A DNA stretch of 64,000 bases from Symsagittifera roscoffensis (taxonomy: Eukaryota > Xenacoelomorpha > Acoela > Convolutidae). Where the stretch lies: positions 30,526,833 through 30,590,832 of the forward strand of contig NC_087062.1 in the NCBI RefSeq assembly GCF_963678635.1. Reading direction: 5' to 3'. The position numbers and the translations under genes are program-made. The notes under the pieces are model-generated. The model was not told the DNA's origin and did not search any database. It was given only the letters and a program-made list of their open reading frames with translations. Below, piece after piece: positions 10,969-23,254 of the stretch; within the stretch, counting starts at the first letter, position 1, and the number at the start of each line of letters is the position of its first letter.

Positions 10969-11954
10969 GAAACTGGCTACGCCCGTAATTGTGTACAAAA
11001 AGGTTATAGAAATGTTAAACTTATAATAGTTGACCCTTTTTTGAAAATTTTTGACATTTCTCCAAAACTACCCTGACAAATCTGAGACTAGGAATTTAAT
11101 TGAAAAAAAGGTTGCAGCAAATTCAACTGCATAAGCAGCTACTAATCTAAAAGTTGAAGAAAAACAGTTTTGACTCAGTAAAAGATTATTTTAAATATTT
11201 TTGATAACGTTTTCAAAAATTTTTTGTTAGAATTTACCCTCCCAGTTCTTTTTTGTTTTTCTTGAGATCTGAGGTGCCAAATCTGCTATTAAGGTTCAGT
11301 CAAAAGAATAAGTTGAGCAGCTATTTGAACGCTTATGTTTGATGTAATTTTTTAATTTGGCGACGCTGCCCTAGTTTTTTAAGAAAAAATTTTGCCTCAT
11401 AAAAATTACCGTTTTTGAAGTTTTGCTCGTTTTTTTTTGAGTGATACACAGCCAAACCTTAGGTTAAAATTCAATCATAACAGCAGGTTGTTTGAACTTC
11501 CTGTCATGCCTTAAGTCTCGCCAGAAAAAAAATGTCATGGCCGTGGAAAAAGTTCAAATCTCGAACTTTTCTCTATTTTTCGGCAACTTCGAAATTTTCG
11601 AAATCTACGGTCCCAAATTTGAAAGTAATGGTTCAAGTAAAAAAACAAGCCGTAAAAGTTTAATCTGCTAAATCTATTTTTCGCTTTCGGTAAGCAATAC
11701 GCTATAAGTGAAAGAACCATCCGACTTCTGAGCCATTTTTTGATTTGTTCAGTTTCCCAGAAACGAACGTACCACTCCTGAAAGCAAAAATTAATCAAAC
11801 GTGTGAATCTCTCCTGCAAAAATGTGCTCTTGATACTTTTCATAGGAATCTTGTACGGTCTTTTTACGCTTGCAAAAGCAAGGTAAACAGTTTTTTTTAC
11901 AAATATGCAAGAAATTGTTACGTTGCTCTATTAGTGAACCGTAGCAACTTTGAG
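10969..11954. other. intergenic, nothing recognised
   Basis: AT-rich DNA. Short open frames on both strands (11535-11843 minus, 11745-11975 plus) show no domain, signal peptide or conserved motif and lack supporting context. Confidence 0.5.
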
Positions 11955-12065
11955 ACTCCTTCTCACTTGGCGTAGAGGTAGGTAACGTGGTCGCCCTTTT
12001 ACCCTAAGGTCTGGGATTAGGGCTAAGGCTAGGGCTTGAGTCCCGGCCAGGCCTTGTTTTTTTTC
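11955..12065 (+). repeat. tRNA-like SINE remnant
   Basis: TTGGCGTAGAGGTAGG resembles a tRNA A box. GGGCTTGAGTCCC resembles a B box, followed by CCGGCCAGGCC and a T-run. Between them lies a short direct-repeat tract of the type attagggctaaggctagggc. It has the same arrangement as the element at 5.46 kb. Confidence 0.45.
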
Positions 12066-14333
12066 AACATGTGTGAAAATGAAATTTTTTGTTCTGATTT
12101 AAACTGAGTTTTCGGACTATCGTTTGTCTTCTTATGTTTTGTCGGCTTAGTTGCCGCATCGAAGATTTTTTTTCTGCTGTCAGCAAACCATTATATATTT
12201 TTTATTTTATTCCTTTAATTTGTAAAATTAATAGTTCTGACGTATAATTTCCTTGGTTTCTTTTTGTTTTTTTTTTTCGCTTGAAAGCCTTATTTGGCCG
12301 AAGTGATATCGTTGTATATTTTATCGGCTTGTATACCAAAGTTTTCAAACACATTTGCTCAAATTCTTTTTTGGTTCACCTTTTTTATTTTCGTCTCCAT
12401 GGGCGTTTATTCACTTGTTGTCGGAGTGGTCACCGCTCGATGAATACTTGAAGCATATTTGAAATGGAGGATGTGTTTTTCGACTGTTCTTTTAAAATTA
12501 ATTTAATATTTTCCCCGAAAAATGATTTTTTTTCGATTTTTTTCCGTCTCATTCAATGCTAGAAAGTGTAAGATTTTAAGTCTCGAGATTCAGGGTTTAG
12601 TTACGTTTTATAGCAATATTTATTTGAAACATTTGCTTGAAACATTTGTCTGAAACTTTCGTTTGAAACTTTTCAATGTTAGTTTGGAGCAATTAACGGA
12701 TAGTTTTTTATTCTTCCCGAGTTTACTGAAAGAGATGCACTTTGGTTAATTGCAAGATTTTGCGCAAAGGTATTGGGCAGAATTGCGAATGTTCGGGTCT
12801 CAGATTTTTGGCCGATTTGAATCTTATTGTTTCGATCTATTTGCTATCTGAAAGACATGAAAAATGTTTGCTACCCCTAAATTTTTTTTATGTTTGAGGT
12901 AATTTTTGTAAATAAGAATTGTAATGCAATTTCACTTGATCTTTTAGACTACTATTTTTTGAACTCAACTCATTTGCTCTTTCACCTACTGTTTGAGACC
13001 CATTATCGTTTGAAGTGTGACACTTTTTGTATCGAAAAGGGTGCGAAGCTCTGCTTGACCTCTGTGTGTAATACTTATTGTAGTAAACTAACCTAATTTG
13101 GGAAAACGAAATTTCTGAATGTTCCGACAACGTTTAACTGGTTTCATCTTGCTGATCGGCAAATTATAAGTACTGGGTTGCCCCTATCAAGTTTTAAGCG
13201 TTAAATTTTGAGTCAGTAAAAGTTATTATTTTGATCAATTATTTTTTTTATTTCATCATCATAATTATCGAGTTAATTTTCCACACAATGAGTTCATGAT
13301 GATTTATATTATCTGGAAAAACTGAACAAAGTTTTTCAAACACGTTTTTGCTCAAATTGGGTCAAATTTAGGCAAAAATGAAAAAAATGTATAGATTTGC
13401 ATCAGCGCAATTAATTTTGCAAAGTAAGCAACCAAAAAATTTACCCCAAAAATAGGTCATTTTGGATGTGTTTAAGTTAATTAAAACTTACGCTAAAACT
13501 ACCTAGATAATTACTGAGTAAGTTATATCAAAAGAAAACTCCTACACAGCCCTCCAAATTTTTAGATAGGTGAAACCTTTAAAAATCTGTATAAAAGAAT
13601 ATATTTTTGTTTCAGGGCCAAAAAAAAAATAAACTTTCCCTTAAAAACAATTGCAAACGTTTTGCTCAAATTTAAGGAGAATTTAACTATAAAAGCTACA
13701 ATGACCCTATTTTGGGGTAAAAATATGGTTGCGAGTTTCGAAAATAAGCTGCACCGTTAATTCTGGTGAATTTCTAAGCACTTTTTGTTTTCTTATTTTT
13801 TATCTAACCTTAACCCAATTTAAGAAAACGTGTTTGAAGTTTCCAATGTTGTACGTTGTGTCCGGTTAATTTAAATCAGCACTGTATAATTCGCTTAACG
13901 CTTTCACCATCTTATCAAAGATTCCCAATCGCGTATGAATTAGAGCAGAACATGGCCCAATTGGTAATATTCAAACCCCCAGAATTTGAGGAAAACACCT
14001 TCCTACATTTGGAGTCAATATCTTCATAAAGGTATAACAAACTTGTGTTAAAAATTATGATTTTGATTGTCAAATATGATCTGAACAGTAAACCACACCA
14101 ACCATATGTATTACTGACTATCTTCGAAAGTCGGAACAAAAAAACCATCACCGAGCACAAATACTACATCGTTTTTTGAAAGTTGGAACAATAATTTCAA
14201 TGTTATTTTATTTGAATTGTACGAGTTAGTAACACAAAACATGACAACAGAATTAATTTAAGCAAAAATGGTGTAGTCGTTGGTTTTCATACAAAAACAT
14301 ATACACGCTTTAACGTTTGATTGATTTTCAGTG
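12066..14333. other. intergenic region upstream of the receptor gene
   Basis: AT-rich DNA with no convincing coding frame. A phrase close to tttttcaaacacgtttttgctcaaatt appears near 12345 and 13335, suggesting an old low-copy repeat. Nothing else was recognised. Confidence 0.45.
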
Positions 14334-14345
14334 CGTATATATACG
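14334..14345 (+). promoter_or_regulatory. TATA-like palindrome upstream of the receptor gene
   Basis: CGTATATATACG lies about 130 bases before the ATG at 14473. A TATA box here would place transcription start near 14366 and give a leader of roughly 100 bases. Competing readings are splice acceptors ending at 14331 (gattgattttcag) and 14404 (tttctttgatag), which would make this intron sequence. Confidence 0.3.
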
Positions 14346-14472
14346 TTGATAAAATCATGTTTTGTCTTCTTATGCATTAAAGAGTTTTTTATTTTCTTTG
14401 ATAGCTGACTACGAAACTAGAAGTTGCATTGGCTTTAGTTTGATAAACATTTTTTGTCAACTTGGACATAAA

Positions 14473-17400
14473 ATGATTTGCGCAGTTGTATTTTTTCTAG
14501 TTATCGGCGCTATTCTTGGTTCAAGTCCCTACCAGTGCAAGTTGGGCGTATTATCATTCAGCGATTCCACTTATTGCAAAGACTTCGTCTGCTCTGACGA
14601 GAATGCTTTAGAATCAATTGGAAACTTTTCTCACTTCTGCGATTTCCTTGTGCGAATAGAACTTGCCTTCATTAAATCTGATCAATCATCTTCCAGTCTT
14701 CAGATTTGGTTGGATTTTTTGGACTTGGATGAAAATGTGATACAAAAAGCTCTAAATTCTACGACTGGGATTGAAGTTTTTGAAATCGATATAAAAGCTG
14801 CCTCTCGCGACGGACCCTATTTCTTACTAATGACTCTCAGAAGATATCAATTGGAAAACTTGATAAGCCTCTCGCAAAACAATTCATCTGCTTTTCTTGG
14901 AGATTTGGCTAATTTTTTGCACTATTCAGACTACAATTTTCGGCCATGTGTCCATAATTTGCTAGTTATAACTTCTAATCCGAGTGAAAACGAGACGCTA
15001 ACTTTGGAATCAGTGTTCATGTCTGTTCCTGGGTTTCCAAAGTCTGGCACATTTTGGACTTCGGAAGGTATTGGTTTATCTGAAAGTTACGAGGAAATTG
15101 AACCATTAGGTTTTGACTTCTATCGATCAGTTCTTTCGATTCCAGGTGCTAACGTGATTCCAGATTTATCTGGAACATTCCGGATAACTGTGTGGCATGA
15201 AAGTAGTAGCTACTTTGCCAACTCTCGTACTGTTCAAGTCCAAATAAAAGCCATTCCCCAGTTGATTTTCGATATTTCTAGTCTCATTTTCATAAGACAT
15301 GAAAGTGACCAACCATATTGCTGCAATGTGATCGATGGTACACCAGTTTCTGAAAATAACACCCGAATAATTTTCGATCCCTTATTTGAGAAAGTGACAT
15401 CTGTCAATCAGATATCTGCCGTTAATCAAAGTTTCTGTTTGAATTTTACATTTTCTGAGGTATACGAGGGTGAAATTCGATGTGTTCACGATTACTGGGG
15501 TGGTTATGTTTCGAAATCAAATGAGATAAAAGTTGTAGCTCCCCTGGAAACTTTTTTCTGTCCCTCAAATATTGATTTCTTTATCACCTGGCCGGAGACT
15601 TTAAGTTACCCTAATAGATCTGTTTTGGTCAGCAAAACCTGTCCTGAAAGTTACATCGGGGTTTCTGTGCGAAGTTGTGGGAGATCTTTGCAAAATGTGG
15701 GCATCTGGCAGACAGCTAATTATGTCGACTGCTTTAGTCCGCACATCATGCAGATTGAATGCTTCAACCCACAAACACTGGTATCAAATGCAAGCCTTGT
15801 TATTGTTTGCTTGAATCAAATTAGCGAGTTTCTTAGACAGCATTCGACAAAACCCGGAGATGTTGGGATAATTTTTCAATTTTTGACCAATTTAAATGCA
15901 TTTACTGCAAACTCAATTACGACTGTGCACAACCTAAATTACGCTTTGAGTTTCTTCGAAGCGTACATTAATGTTGTTCGACGAGTTCTGGAAGTTGCGG
16001 ACAATTTTGTTTGGAGTCAACTTGAAGAGTTTTCTTCTTTTAGTTATTACACAAGCATCGAACTTCTGAATGATTTCAGTCGCTATTTCTTAGAAAGCTG
16101 GCCGGCTTTCAATCTTACAGAAGTAGCAAATCGCGATTCGAACTATGTTTTTTCAATTTTTCAATTAGAAAACATCAATTCGTCCATTATCGAGATAGTA
16201 GACGGGAGATTGAAAGTAGAGTTCACAACTTTCTCAGAAGGTCTTATGGTTTATTTTGACCAAACTGGTCTTAGCAACAATTTCAAGCTTTTCGATGAAA
16301 ATGAAAACTTGATGCCTTTCTTGCTTTTCAAAATTTCAGACAGCGACGGAATTTTTAGGATATCTTTCGAGAAGGTTCCAGAATATTCTGAAAATTTGCC
16401 AATTTGTGTTCAGCTGAACTCTTCTCTACATTGGGTTGAACACAATTGCGAATCATTTTTTGGCGATGAGTTTTATCATTGCGAATGCCATAACTCTGAC
16501 CTGTCCATATACGGAGTTAAAATTGGCGAAAAAGTACAAAACAAAGTTGAAACAGTCCAAGTTCCGACCTGGCTCCAAATTTTCCAAATTGTCTGCTGCA
16601 TTTTGGCCATTTTTGGTTTTAGTGCAGCCTTTTACATTCTTTTGTTCCGGCTGAAGCCGAGAACTGGGCGAACTTTCATTTTTTGCCAACTGGGTGGGGC
16701 GCAAATTATTGCACTGTTTATTTACATTTTGTTCTTCAAATCCGAGATGCAGATTTCGCCCACTTTTTGTGCAATCATTTCGACTATTTTTAAATTTCTT
16801 ACAGTTTACTCATTTTTGTGGATTTCGTATGAAGCCAAATACTCCAAACTCAGAACAAAAAAGAAAATGTTGAAATTATGCGGCGAAGAGTTTGAAGGCG
16901 TTGAAAAATTACTTAACCCCTCAAGGGTTTTCCGGGTCTACATGTTGGTTATTCTGGTAATCAGCATCACTATTTCAATTGGCTCTGAAATATTGAAGTT
17001 CTTCTTCGACCCAGATTACCCACCCGAATTTTTAGAATCAGTCTGCCATGTTCGCGGAAACCAAGCGATGACCCATTTCGGAGCTCTGGTCGTCCCCATT
17101 CTAATATCTGTAATTCGTTATATCATGCTTTTGTTCAGCATCAGAAAACATCTATGCGAGCCGAAATTCGACAAGGTTCGCCAAGCAGCCTACGCAATTG
17201 CAAGGGTTTCGATTAAATGGATGTTCTGTGTTTTGTATCCATGTTTATTTTTGATTCATGGGCTTCATTTCCTGACTTTTTTCACACCATCTGACCTCTT
17301 GACCTCTGCTTGGAGTGTTTTGTTAGTTCTGCAGCCCATCATTATCATCGGGTATGTTAATCATTTAAACAGAAAATCAAAGCGATACAAAAAAAAGTTT

Positions 17401-17691
17401 CAAAGGGGACAAGAGTTTACGAGTATTGAGCAGCAAACTTCGCCTGAAGACTATCAACTGTCCGACGAAATTTTGCAGGCAAAAGTGATTAACCCAACAG
17501 GAGTAAGTTACTCCGAAAGCAATCGTGATGACGAGCAAAAATCAGTTGAAAGCGCAACTCATAATGACGAAAAATCACAACAACCCGAATCGTCAACAGT
17601 CGCTGAAATTCATGACTCAGTCGATAGTTCCACTGGTAAAAATATAGGAAATATTACTGAGGAAAACTTGACTATCTCCGAAGTTAGTTAG
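14473..17691 (+). CDS. adhesion-type (class B2-like) 7TM receptor, 1072 aa, intronless
   Basis: The start is the first in-frame ATG, giving a clean signal peptide (residues 1-16, then SSPYQC). The ectodomain has an Ig-like Cys pair (about 280-340, from PYCCNVIDG to EIRCVHDYWGG) and a HormR-like stretch with the CP, G-R-C and final W/C pattern (about 366-420). A helical GAIN-like segment follows (about 467-540), then a GPS-like motif (645-683: W-x4-C, C-E-C, ending LSIYGV). Seven membrane segments run from about 700 to 963, with the Cys before TM3 (SPTFCAI) and a partner in loop 2 (SVCHVRG). The tail of about 110 residues is rich in Ser, Glu and Asp. The GPS reads C-H-N-S-D-L-S instead of the usual H-L-T, so self-cleavage is doubtful. 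It probably acts at the plasma membrane; the ligand is unknown. Confidence 0.8.
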   Translation: MICAVVFFLVIGAILGSSPYQCKLGVLSFSDSTYCKDFVCSDENALESIGNFSHFCDFLVRIELAFIKSDQSSSSLQIWLDFLDLDENVIQKALNSTTGIEVFEIDIKAASRDGPYFLLMTLRRYQLENLISLSQNNSSAFLGDLANFLHYSDYNFRPCVHNLLVITSNPSENETLTLESVFMSVPGFPKSGTFWTSEGIGLSESYEEIEPLGFDFYRSVLSIPGANVIPDLSGTFRITVWHESSSYFANSRTVQVQIKAIPQLIFDISSLIFIRHESDQPYCCNVIDGTPVSENNTRIIFDPLFEKVTSVNQISAVNQSFCLNFTFSEVYEGEIRCVHDYWGGYVSKSNEIKVVAPLETFFCPSNIDFFITWPETLSYPNRSVLVSKTCPESYIGVSVRSCGRSLQNVGIWQTANYVDCFSPHIMQIECFNPQTLVSNASLVIVCLNQISEFLRQHSTKPGDVGIIFQFLTNLNAFTANSITTVHNLNYALSFFEAYINVVRRVLEVADNFVWSQLEEFSSFSYYTSIELLNDFSRYFLESWPAFNLTEVANRDSNYVFSIFQLENINSSIIEIVDGRLKVEFTTFSEGLMVYFDQTGLSNNFKLFDENENLMPFLLFKISDSDGIFRISFEKVPEYSENLPICVQLNSSLHWVEHNCESFFGDEFYHCECHNSDLSIYGVKIGEKVQNKVETVQVPTWLQIFQIVCCILAIFGFSAAFYILLFRLKPRTGRTFIFCQLGGAQIIALFIYILFFKSEMQISPTFCAIISTIFKFLTVYSFLWISYEAKYSKLRTKKKMLKLCGEEFEGVEKLLNPSRVFRVYMLVILVISITISIGSEILKFFFDPDYPPEFLESVCHVRGNQAMTHFGALVVPILISVIRYIMLLFSIRKHLCEPKFDKVRQAAYAIARVSIKWMFCVLYPCLFLIHGLHFLTFFTPSDLLTSAWSVLLVLQPIIIIGYVNHLNRKSKRYKKKFQRGQEFTSIEQQTSPEDYQLSDEILQAKVINPTGVSYSESNRDDEQKSVESATHNDEKSQQPESSTVAEIHDSVDSSTGKNIGNITEENLTISEVS

Positions 17692-17773
17692 TCTGATCCC
17701 TTCTGTTGAAACATTGTATTAAAAATTGCTGCGCACAAAATCAAAAAAAGGTGGAAATAATTTTCAATTGTCC
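17692..17773. other. 3' flank of the receptor gene
   Basis: An ATTAAA-type variant polyadenylation signal lies near 17717-17722, shortly after the TAG stop. The MITE end begins at 17774. Confidence 0.3.
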
Positions 17774-18216
17774 CAGGGCGGATCTAGGATTTTCTCGAGG
17801 GGGGGGGGGTTTCACTGGATTTTCAAAACAATTTTGAAAATTTTGTCGTCTTTTTTTAGGTCGACCAAATTGATTTTTCGAGCTCTCCGAAAGCACTAAA
17901 AAGTCCCTGTTTTGGCAAAGATTTCGCGCGGCAGGCAAAATTTTGAAAGAAAAACAGGCCAAAAAAAGGCGTTTTTAGGCAGTTTTTTGAAAATTTTGAC
18001 CAAAAAATTGCATTTTTTCAGCTCGAACTCCCCTCTCAAAATTATAATATATATATGGGCGCCAAAGGCGCCCTTAGAAACTTTTTAGGATCCATCACCA
18101 AAAATGGATATTTAAAATAGTACAAAGGGGGACCCTTTGGGTCGGCAGGGGGTTGAATCCCTGAGGGGGGGGGGAAGGAAGCGTCCGCCCCCCCCCCCCC
18201 CCCTAAATCCGCCCTG
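17774..18216. mobile_element. hAT-type MITE (copy 2, 443 bp)
   Basis: Starts CAGGGCGGATCTAGGA and ends TAAATCCGCCCTG, the inverted counterpart. It contains long G and C runs next to each end and the GGGCGCCAAAGGCGCC palindrome in the middle. The flanking octamers (AATTGTCC and GTCCCACA) do not match, so the target duplication is lost or one side was rearranged. That fits with the block duplication whose edge lies inside this element. Confidence 0.75.
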
Positions 18217-18706
18217 GTCCCACAATATGTCGGAAGTTAGTATATCACAAAGGCTAAATTAGTGGCGCTATTTTAAAAGTTACACATAGGTGATATCAAT
18301 TTTTTCCTATGATGATGCGATTAACTTGACTAGGATACAGAGACATAATTAAACGATCATATCTTAGCAAAAAAACGCAAACATCGGCTTTCATCTTATT
18401 TTTTACTACAAAAATTTCTAACCAAAATACCAATTTGCCATCTTATGGAAGGGATTCGCTTCTAAAGACAGACTATAAGTTTGAGTTAGTTGCTATCAAT
18501 TTTATTTATTGCATCAACTTATTTAGTGATATTGTACCCTAACTGATTGATTTTTGTTAATAATTGACGCTCAGCATCATTAATTGAAGTGTTTGTTATT
18601 TTTTTAATTGCAAATTTACAAGCACCTAAAATTAATTTGAGCATTATAACAACGTTTCAAACAAATGAAGATGATATAACTGATCTGGCGAGATGCTGTT
18701 ACTTTT

Positions 18707-20810
18707 CTGCTCAGTCATGACACATAATTGTTTCGACTATCGATACGAAAGTAACGAAATATTTGTGCTCGGGGTGGGTTTTTTTTTCTTCAGACAAATT
18801 TCGACTTCTTAACTAGCCATTTTTGACGGATTTTTTAAATCATTTAAAAAGTGTTCTTGTCCTGAGCTCAAATTTGAAAAGATGTTTCACCTGTGATCAT
18901 TTTTCGTAAAGTTATGGGGGTTTGAAGATTGCCATTTTGGCCAATTTGGGACAATTAACGCGCGAAATATTTCGCGCTATTAACATGTAAGTGGAGATTT
19001 AATCTGTCTTAGAAATTGTTCCAAGTTGGTTGAAAGAAGCTTATTTGTTATAATTGATTTGTTACAAGGAGCGAAATTTGTTTTTTTGTTCTTTATATGG
19101 CGTGTGGGGAGATGATTTTCTTTAAAAAATTTCAAATTGTATGTTCATTTTATTTTTTTACATTTAATTTCTCTAGGTTATTATTGCTCCATAAACTTTA
19201 AAAGGCAGTCGGATCTATCAGGGCCTCCCCTGTTTTGAGCAGTTTTGCTTAACGTTATTTTTCAAATTTGCTATGATGACATTAAATGTAGATTTTGATG
19301 TCCAGATAAATTTCCACTCCGATTTGTTTGATACAATGTTTCAGTCGAGAATGTGTTTTAAATTCCGAAGACAACAGTAATTGAGGGTACTCAAGACTAC
19401 GGTATGCATGCCAAAAAAATTTTTCTAGCTGCAAAAAGAATTCGTGAAAGTTTTTGTTTTGATCCAAAATTCGTTCTGCGCTCTAAAATGATTTAAAAAA
19501 TTTTGAGCAACCGAAAATTTTTTGTGCCACCATAAAAAAAAGCTAGTCATTCAATTTTTTTATATGGAAATCAAATAAAGAGCATTTTTTTTTTTGTATC
19601 AAGACACCAATTATCAAGTGAAAACTATAGAAAAACACTTTATAATTCAATTCACCAGACTTTGAAAGGGTTGACTAATTTTGTATAACTAGCACTTTTT
19701 AATAGATTAGCAGTATGGAGCTGTATGATTAGAGTTTTTGGTCTATGGTGATCTATCCGGATAATTGACAGTCATGATTGACGAAAAGTATGACCTGAGT
19801 ATGAAACTATTCAGAGGGATCAAGCCTGATCAAAAACAGGAACTTTAATTTTCATCTAATTGTTAAATTGTTCTTTTAACCAAGTTTCATCAGAAAAAAA
19901 AGCATGGAAGCGCAAAATTCTTCTTCAACAGTATTATTTGAGTTCAAGGTTTAAGATTTGTGCCCGAGCTAATTTTTGGTTTTGGAAACGCGGGCTTGAT
20001 GGATGGAAACATTTCTTGAAATTATGTTAGATAACTAGATAACAGATTTTCGTTCTTTTTTTTACTCATTTCTTTTTTTGTTACTCAGAAATAATGCTTT
20101 CAACATTTCTGCTTAGTCTTGACACATAATTGTTCTGACTTTCGATACAAAAATAACGGAATATTGGTGCTCGGGGTTGGTTTTTATCTTCAGACAAATT
20201 TAGACTTTTTAACTATCCATTTTGACCAATTTTTTTTATATAATTGAAAAGGTATTGTTGCCCTAAGCTTAAATTTGAAAAGATGTATCACCTGTGATCA
20301 CTTTTTGTAAAGTTATGGGGGTTTAAAGATTGCCATTTTGCCAATTTGGGACAAATAAGGCGCGTTATGTTTCTCGCTTTTAACGTCCAAGCTGAGATTT
20401 AATCTGTCTTAGAAATTGTTCCAAAATGATTGAAAGAAGCTGATTTGCTATAATTGATTTGTTACAGGGAGCGAAATCTACACTTTTGTTCTTTATATGG
20501 CGTGTGTGGGGATGATTTTCATAAAAAATTTTAAATTTTAGAAAAAAATGTTCATTTTTTTTCTATTACTTTTAATTTTCTAGGATATTACTGCTCCATA
20601 AACCTTAAAAGGCAGTCGAAACATTGAGGGCCTCGCCCTGTTTTGAGCAGTTTTGTTCAACGTTATTTTTCAAATTTGCTATGATGACATTAAATTTAGA
20701 ACTTGAACTCTAGATAAATTTTCATTCCGATTCGTTTGGTACAAAGTTTCAGTCGGGTATATGTTTCAGATTCTGAAGACAACAATAATTGATAACTTAT
20801 AGTTTGCTGA
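18707..20810. repeat. repeat R in block A: one full ~1378-bp unit plus ~725 bp of a second
   Basis: The unit starting ctgctcagtcatgacacata at 18707 recurs in diverged form at 20085 (ctgcttagtcttgacacata). Both contain tgctcggggt, a cacctgtgatca stretch, ggcgtgtg near a 'gttctttatat', and a conserved minus-strand reading frame (see findings). The second unit breaks off near 20810. Confidence 0.8.
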
Positions 20811-21131
20811 CTAAAGGTTATAAAAAATGAGCTCATGAAGAAAGTTCATTGAGTTTACTCTAATTGTTATCAGCGAAGATTTCACGAAATCACACTCATC
20901 TGTTTCTTTTTGCTTTTACGGCGTGACGAAATGTAGACATCCCAGACATTTTTATTAAGATTTAGGAAAATTTTATGGCTAATTTTTTACAACACAAGCA
21001 CTTCAACAAGATTTGTCTTCAATAGTTTATTGAAAATTGTTTTTAGGTGGTCCATGGTGATCAGTTGATGATATACCAATGTTTGCTACATCGAGTAGTT
21101 TTCTCAATTTTAGCTTGCCAAAAACAGCAGT

Positions 21132-21356
21132 TTAATCCAGATTTTTGTCAATAGTTTTCGGATGAGGTTTTGTTTTTGTGTCATTATAAAACATGATAGT
21201 CTTTTGTTTGATTTTTTCCGACTCTGAATACCTAAATCTGATTTCTTGAAAAATAGTTATAGAGAGTTCCATTCTTGACAGAACGAAATTTCTGATAGGA
21301 GGGAAAGAAAAGTATATAGACTTATTCGATATAATGAAAGACAAAATACTTGTCAT
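21132..21356 (-). pseudogene. unidentified minus-strand frame, interrupted in block B
   Basis: A 74-codon frame ending in a Lys-rich tail is open in block A. The equivalent in block B (near 33150-33380) has an in-frame TAA where A has a Glu codon. No family was recognised. It is best read as decayed or non-coding. Confidence 0.15.
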
Positions 21357-22504
21357 TAGTGATCGCTTAAGCGGTTAATAGCTTTCGAATGGTCTAGCAA
21401 ACGTATGTTTGAATTGGTTCATGTTATTTGACATTGATGCTAATGTTTTTTCAAAAGTTTGTCACAAGCTTTTAGTCGCTTCAAATATTAATGTGGTTGC
21501 CATGATTTGATTTTCCCAGCTAGTTTTTTATGCAAACTTGGCCTCTTTTTGCGTCTTGAGTTTTTGGATTCAAATATATGGGACTCAATTATTGGTTAGT
21601 CTTCTAACTATGATATTAAAAACCAAACTGCATATCCAAGACTGATAGCTTAATCTCTCAGAGGTAGAAAAACTTTTTAACTGTAACATTTTTGCATTGC
21701 AACGTTAATCCCTCCAATTACATTGTCGCTCGGCATGATGCATGTATCACTTGTTTTGCCAAATTTTAGTGACGTATGTGGTATCGCGAGTATCCACTAC
21801 ATTAACCGAACTGTTTTCTGGTTACTGGTGTCGATTTTATCTAGCCCAGAACGGTAGTTCAAGCTTTCTTTTGAAGTTTATTTTCTCGATTTCATTGAAA
21901 CACTGGAATGGGGAAGACGAGTCTTTACTTATTTTTGCTTTGATAAAAATCCAAGGTGGTCGGGTACTTTTTTTGCTGTGATTGATCCCATCGAGGAGGA
22001 ATATATTTTTTTCTGCGTCTGTCAGTTGTTCCAATCATTTACAAAATTTGAAAAAGCTTTGTACTCGTCTTCTTTTGTTGTTTTGTTTTCTCTTTTTTTC
22101 ATCTAAAATCAGATACCACAAACAAACATCAGAAGGGTTTGAGTGATAAATTATATCAAAGCCCTCTCAGTCGTACTCCGAACGAAATCAATTTTAAAAA
22201 AATATTTCGCAGTGTCAAAAAGCCGGGTTTAAATTTCCGAGTTTTCGACCAATTTCGAGGGAGCGAGTTAATATCTTTATATATAGTAAAGGCATTTTAG
22301 TAATGGCCACTTAGTAAATTGCAAAAAATTGGAAAAGAACATATTTGTTTTTGATTTTTTTTCGTTCAATTAACTTTCGAAGACAGTTATAGTATTTAAT
22401 GCCTATTTCACCAATTTTCTATCATTTATATTTTTCTATTATCACACCACGCAAGAGAAACGACGCTAATTTAAGATTATAAGTTTTTTCCTAAATTTTT
22501 ACCA

Positions 22505-22983
22505 ATGTTGTCGGAAAGTTCTGTGCTATTTGCACAGCAACCGGCTGTCCTTGTTTCAATTGGAGTTGGGACTTTAGGCCTTAAATCTGAACGCCTTTTT
22601 AAGGCTGCTCGCCTTGCTGGTTTTAGCAATTTTTCATCACTTGAAGTTTTTGGGGTACTGAACCTAAATTTTTTTGAAGAATTCTTTCTTGATGGCTTTG
22701 GAATCGTCTGTTGTGTCGATTGAAGGGCTGGCTGTGAGTGTTGTAGTGCCTATGATCGAAGTTTTTTGTTGGTAGGTCAAGGCATAAAATAGATAGATCC
22801 TACTACGGGTAGATTTTTCCTGTTTTGTTTCTAACGCTTGAATCCATGCAAATGTAATTGGTTCGTAATTGTTCTCATTGAAAGATGATGAAACGGAAAC
22901 CCTTGGTGTTTTTTTTGTAAGTAAGACCTCAATTTCTCGGGTTGAAAGTCTCGTTGTTTACATGAAAACATCTGGTCAGTTTA
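22505..22983 (-). pseudogene. decayed unidentified ORF, block A copy
   Basis: Aligned to block B, this strand reads as a roughly 165-codon frame, but here the initiator ATG is followed directly by TAA. A run of seven A's near 22676 also requires a +1 shift to stay open. Differences from B are mostly amino-acid-changing, which argues against selection. Confidence 0.2.
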
Positions 22984-23254
22984 TATAGAACCATACCAGC
23001 ACCACAAAAAAATATGAGCCTTGAAATTTTTAACAGAATGAAAACTGATTGGCACGAGCATAAGTTTTCAGTTTTTAGTGGCAGAAAAGCGCAAAATTTA
23101 GTGTTTTTTATTTATTATATAAAAAGGTTTGTTAACGAAATTAGATAGTTTCGGTGCAATCATTTGTGCTTGGTATTGCACTTTTGTTTTTCTAACTGAA
23201 TGAGGAAAAATAATTGGTCCTTGAGATGTACAAAAAAAAGTTTTGGGAATCCAG

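Noticed and set aside
14362-14472. N-terminal extension of the receptor frame
   Set aside because: The frame upstream of 14473 contains no ATG, and starting at 14473 gives a proper signal peptide.
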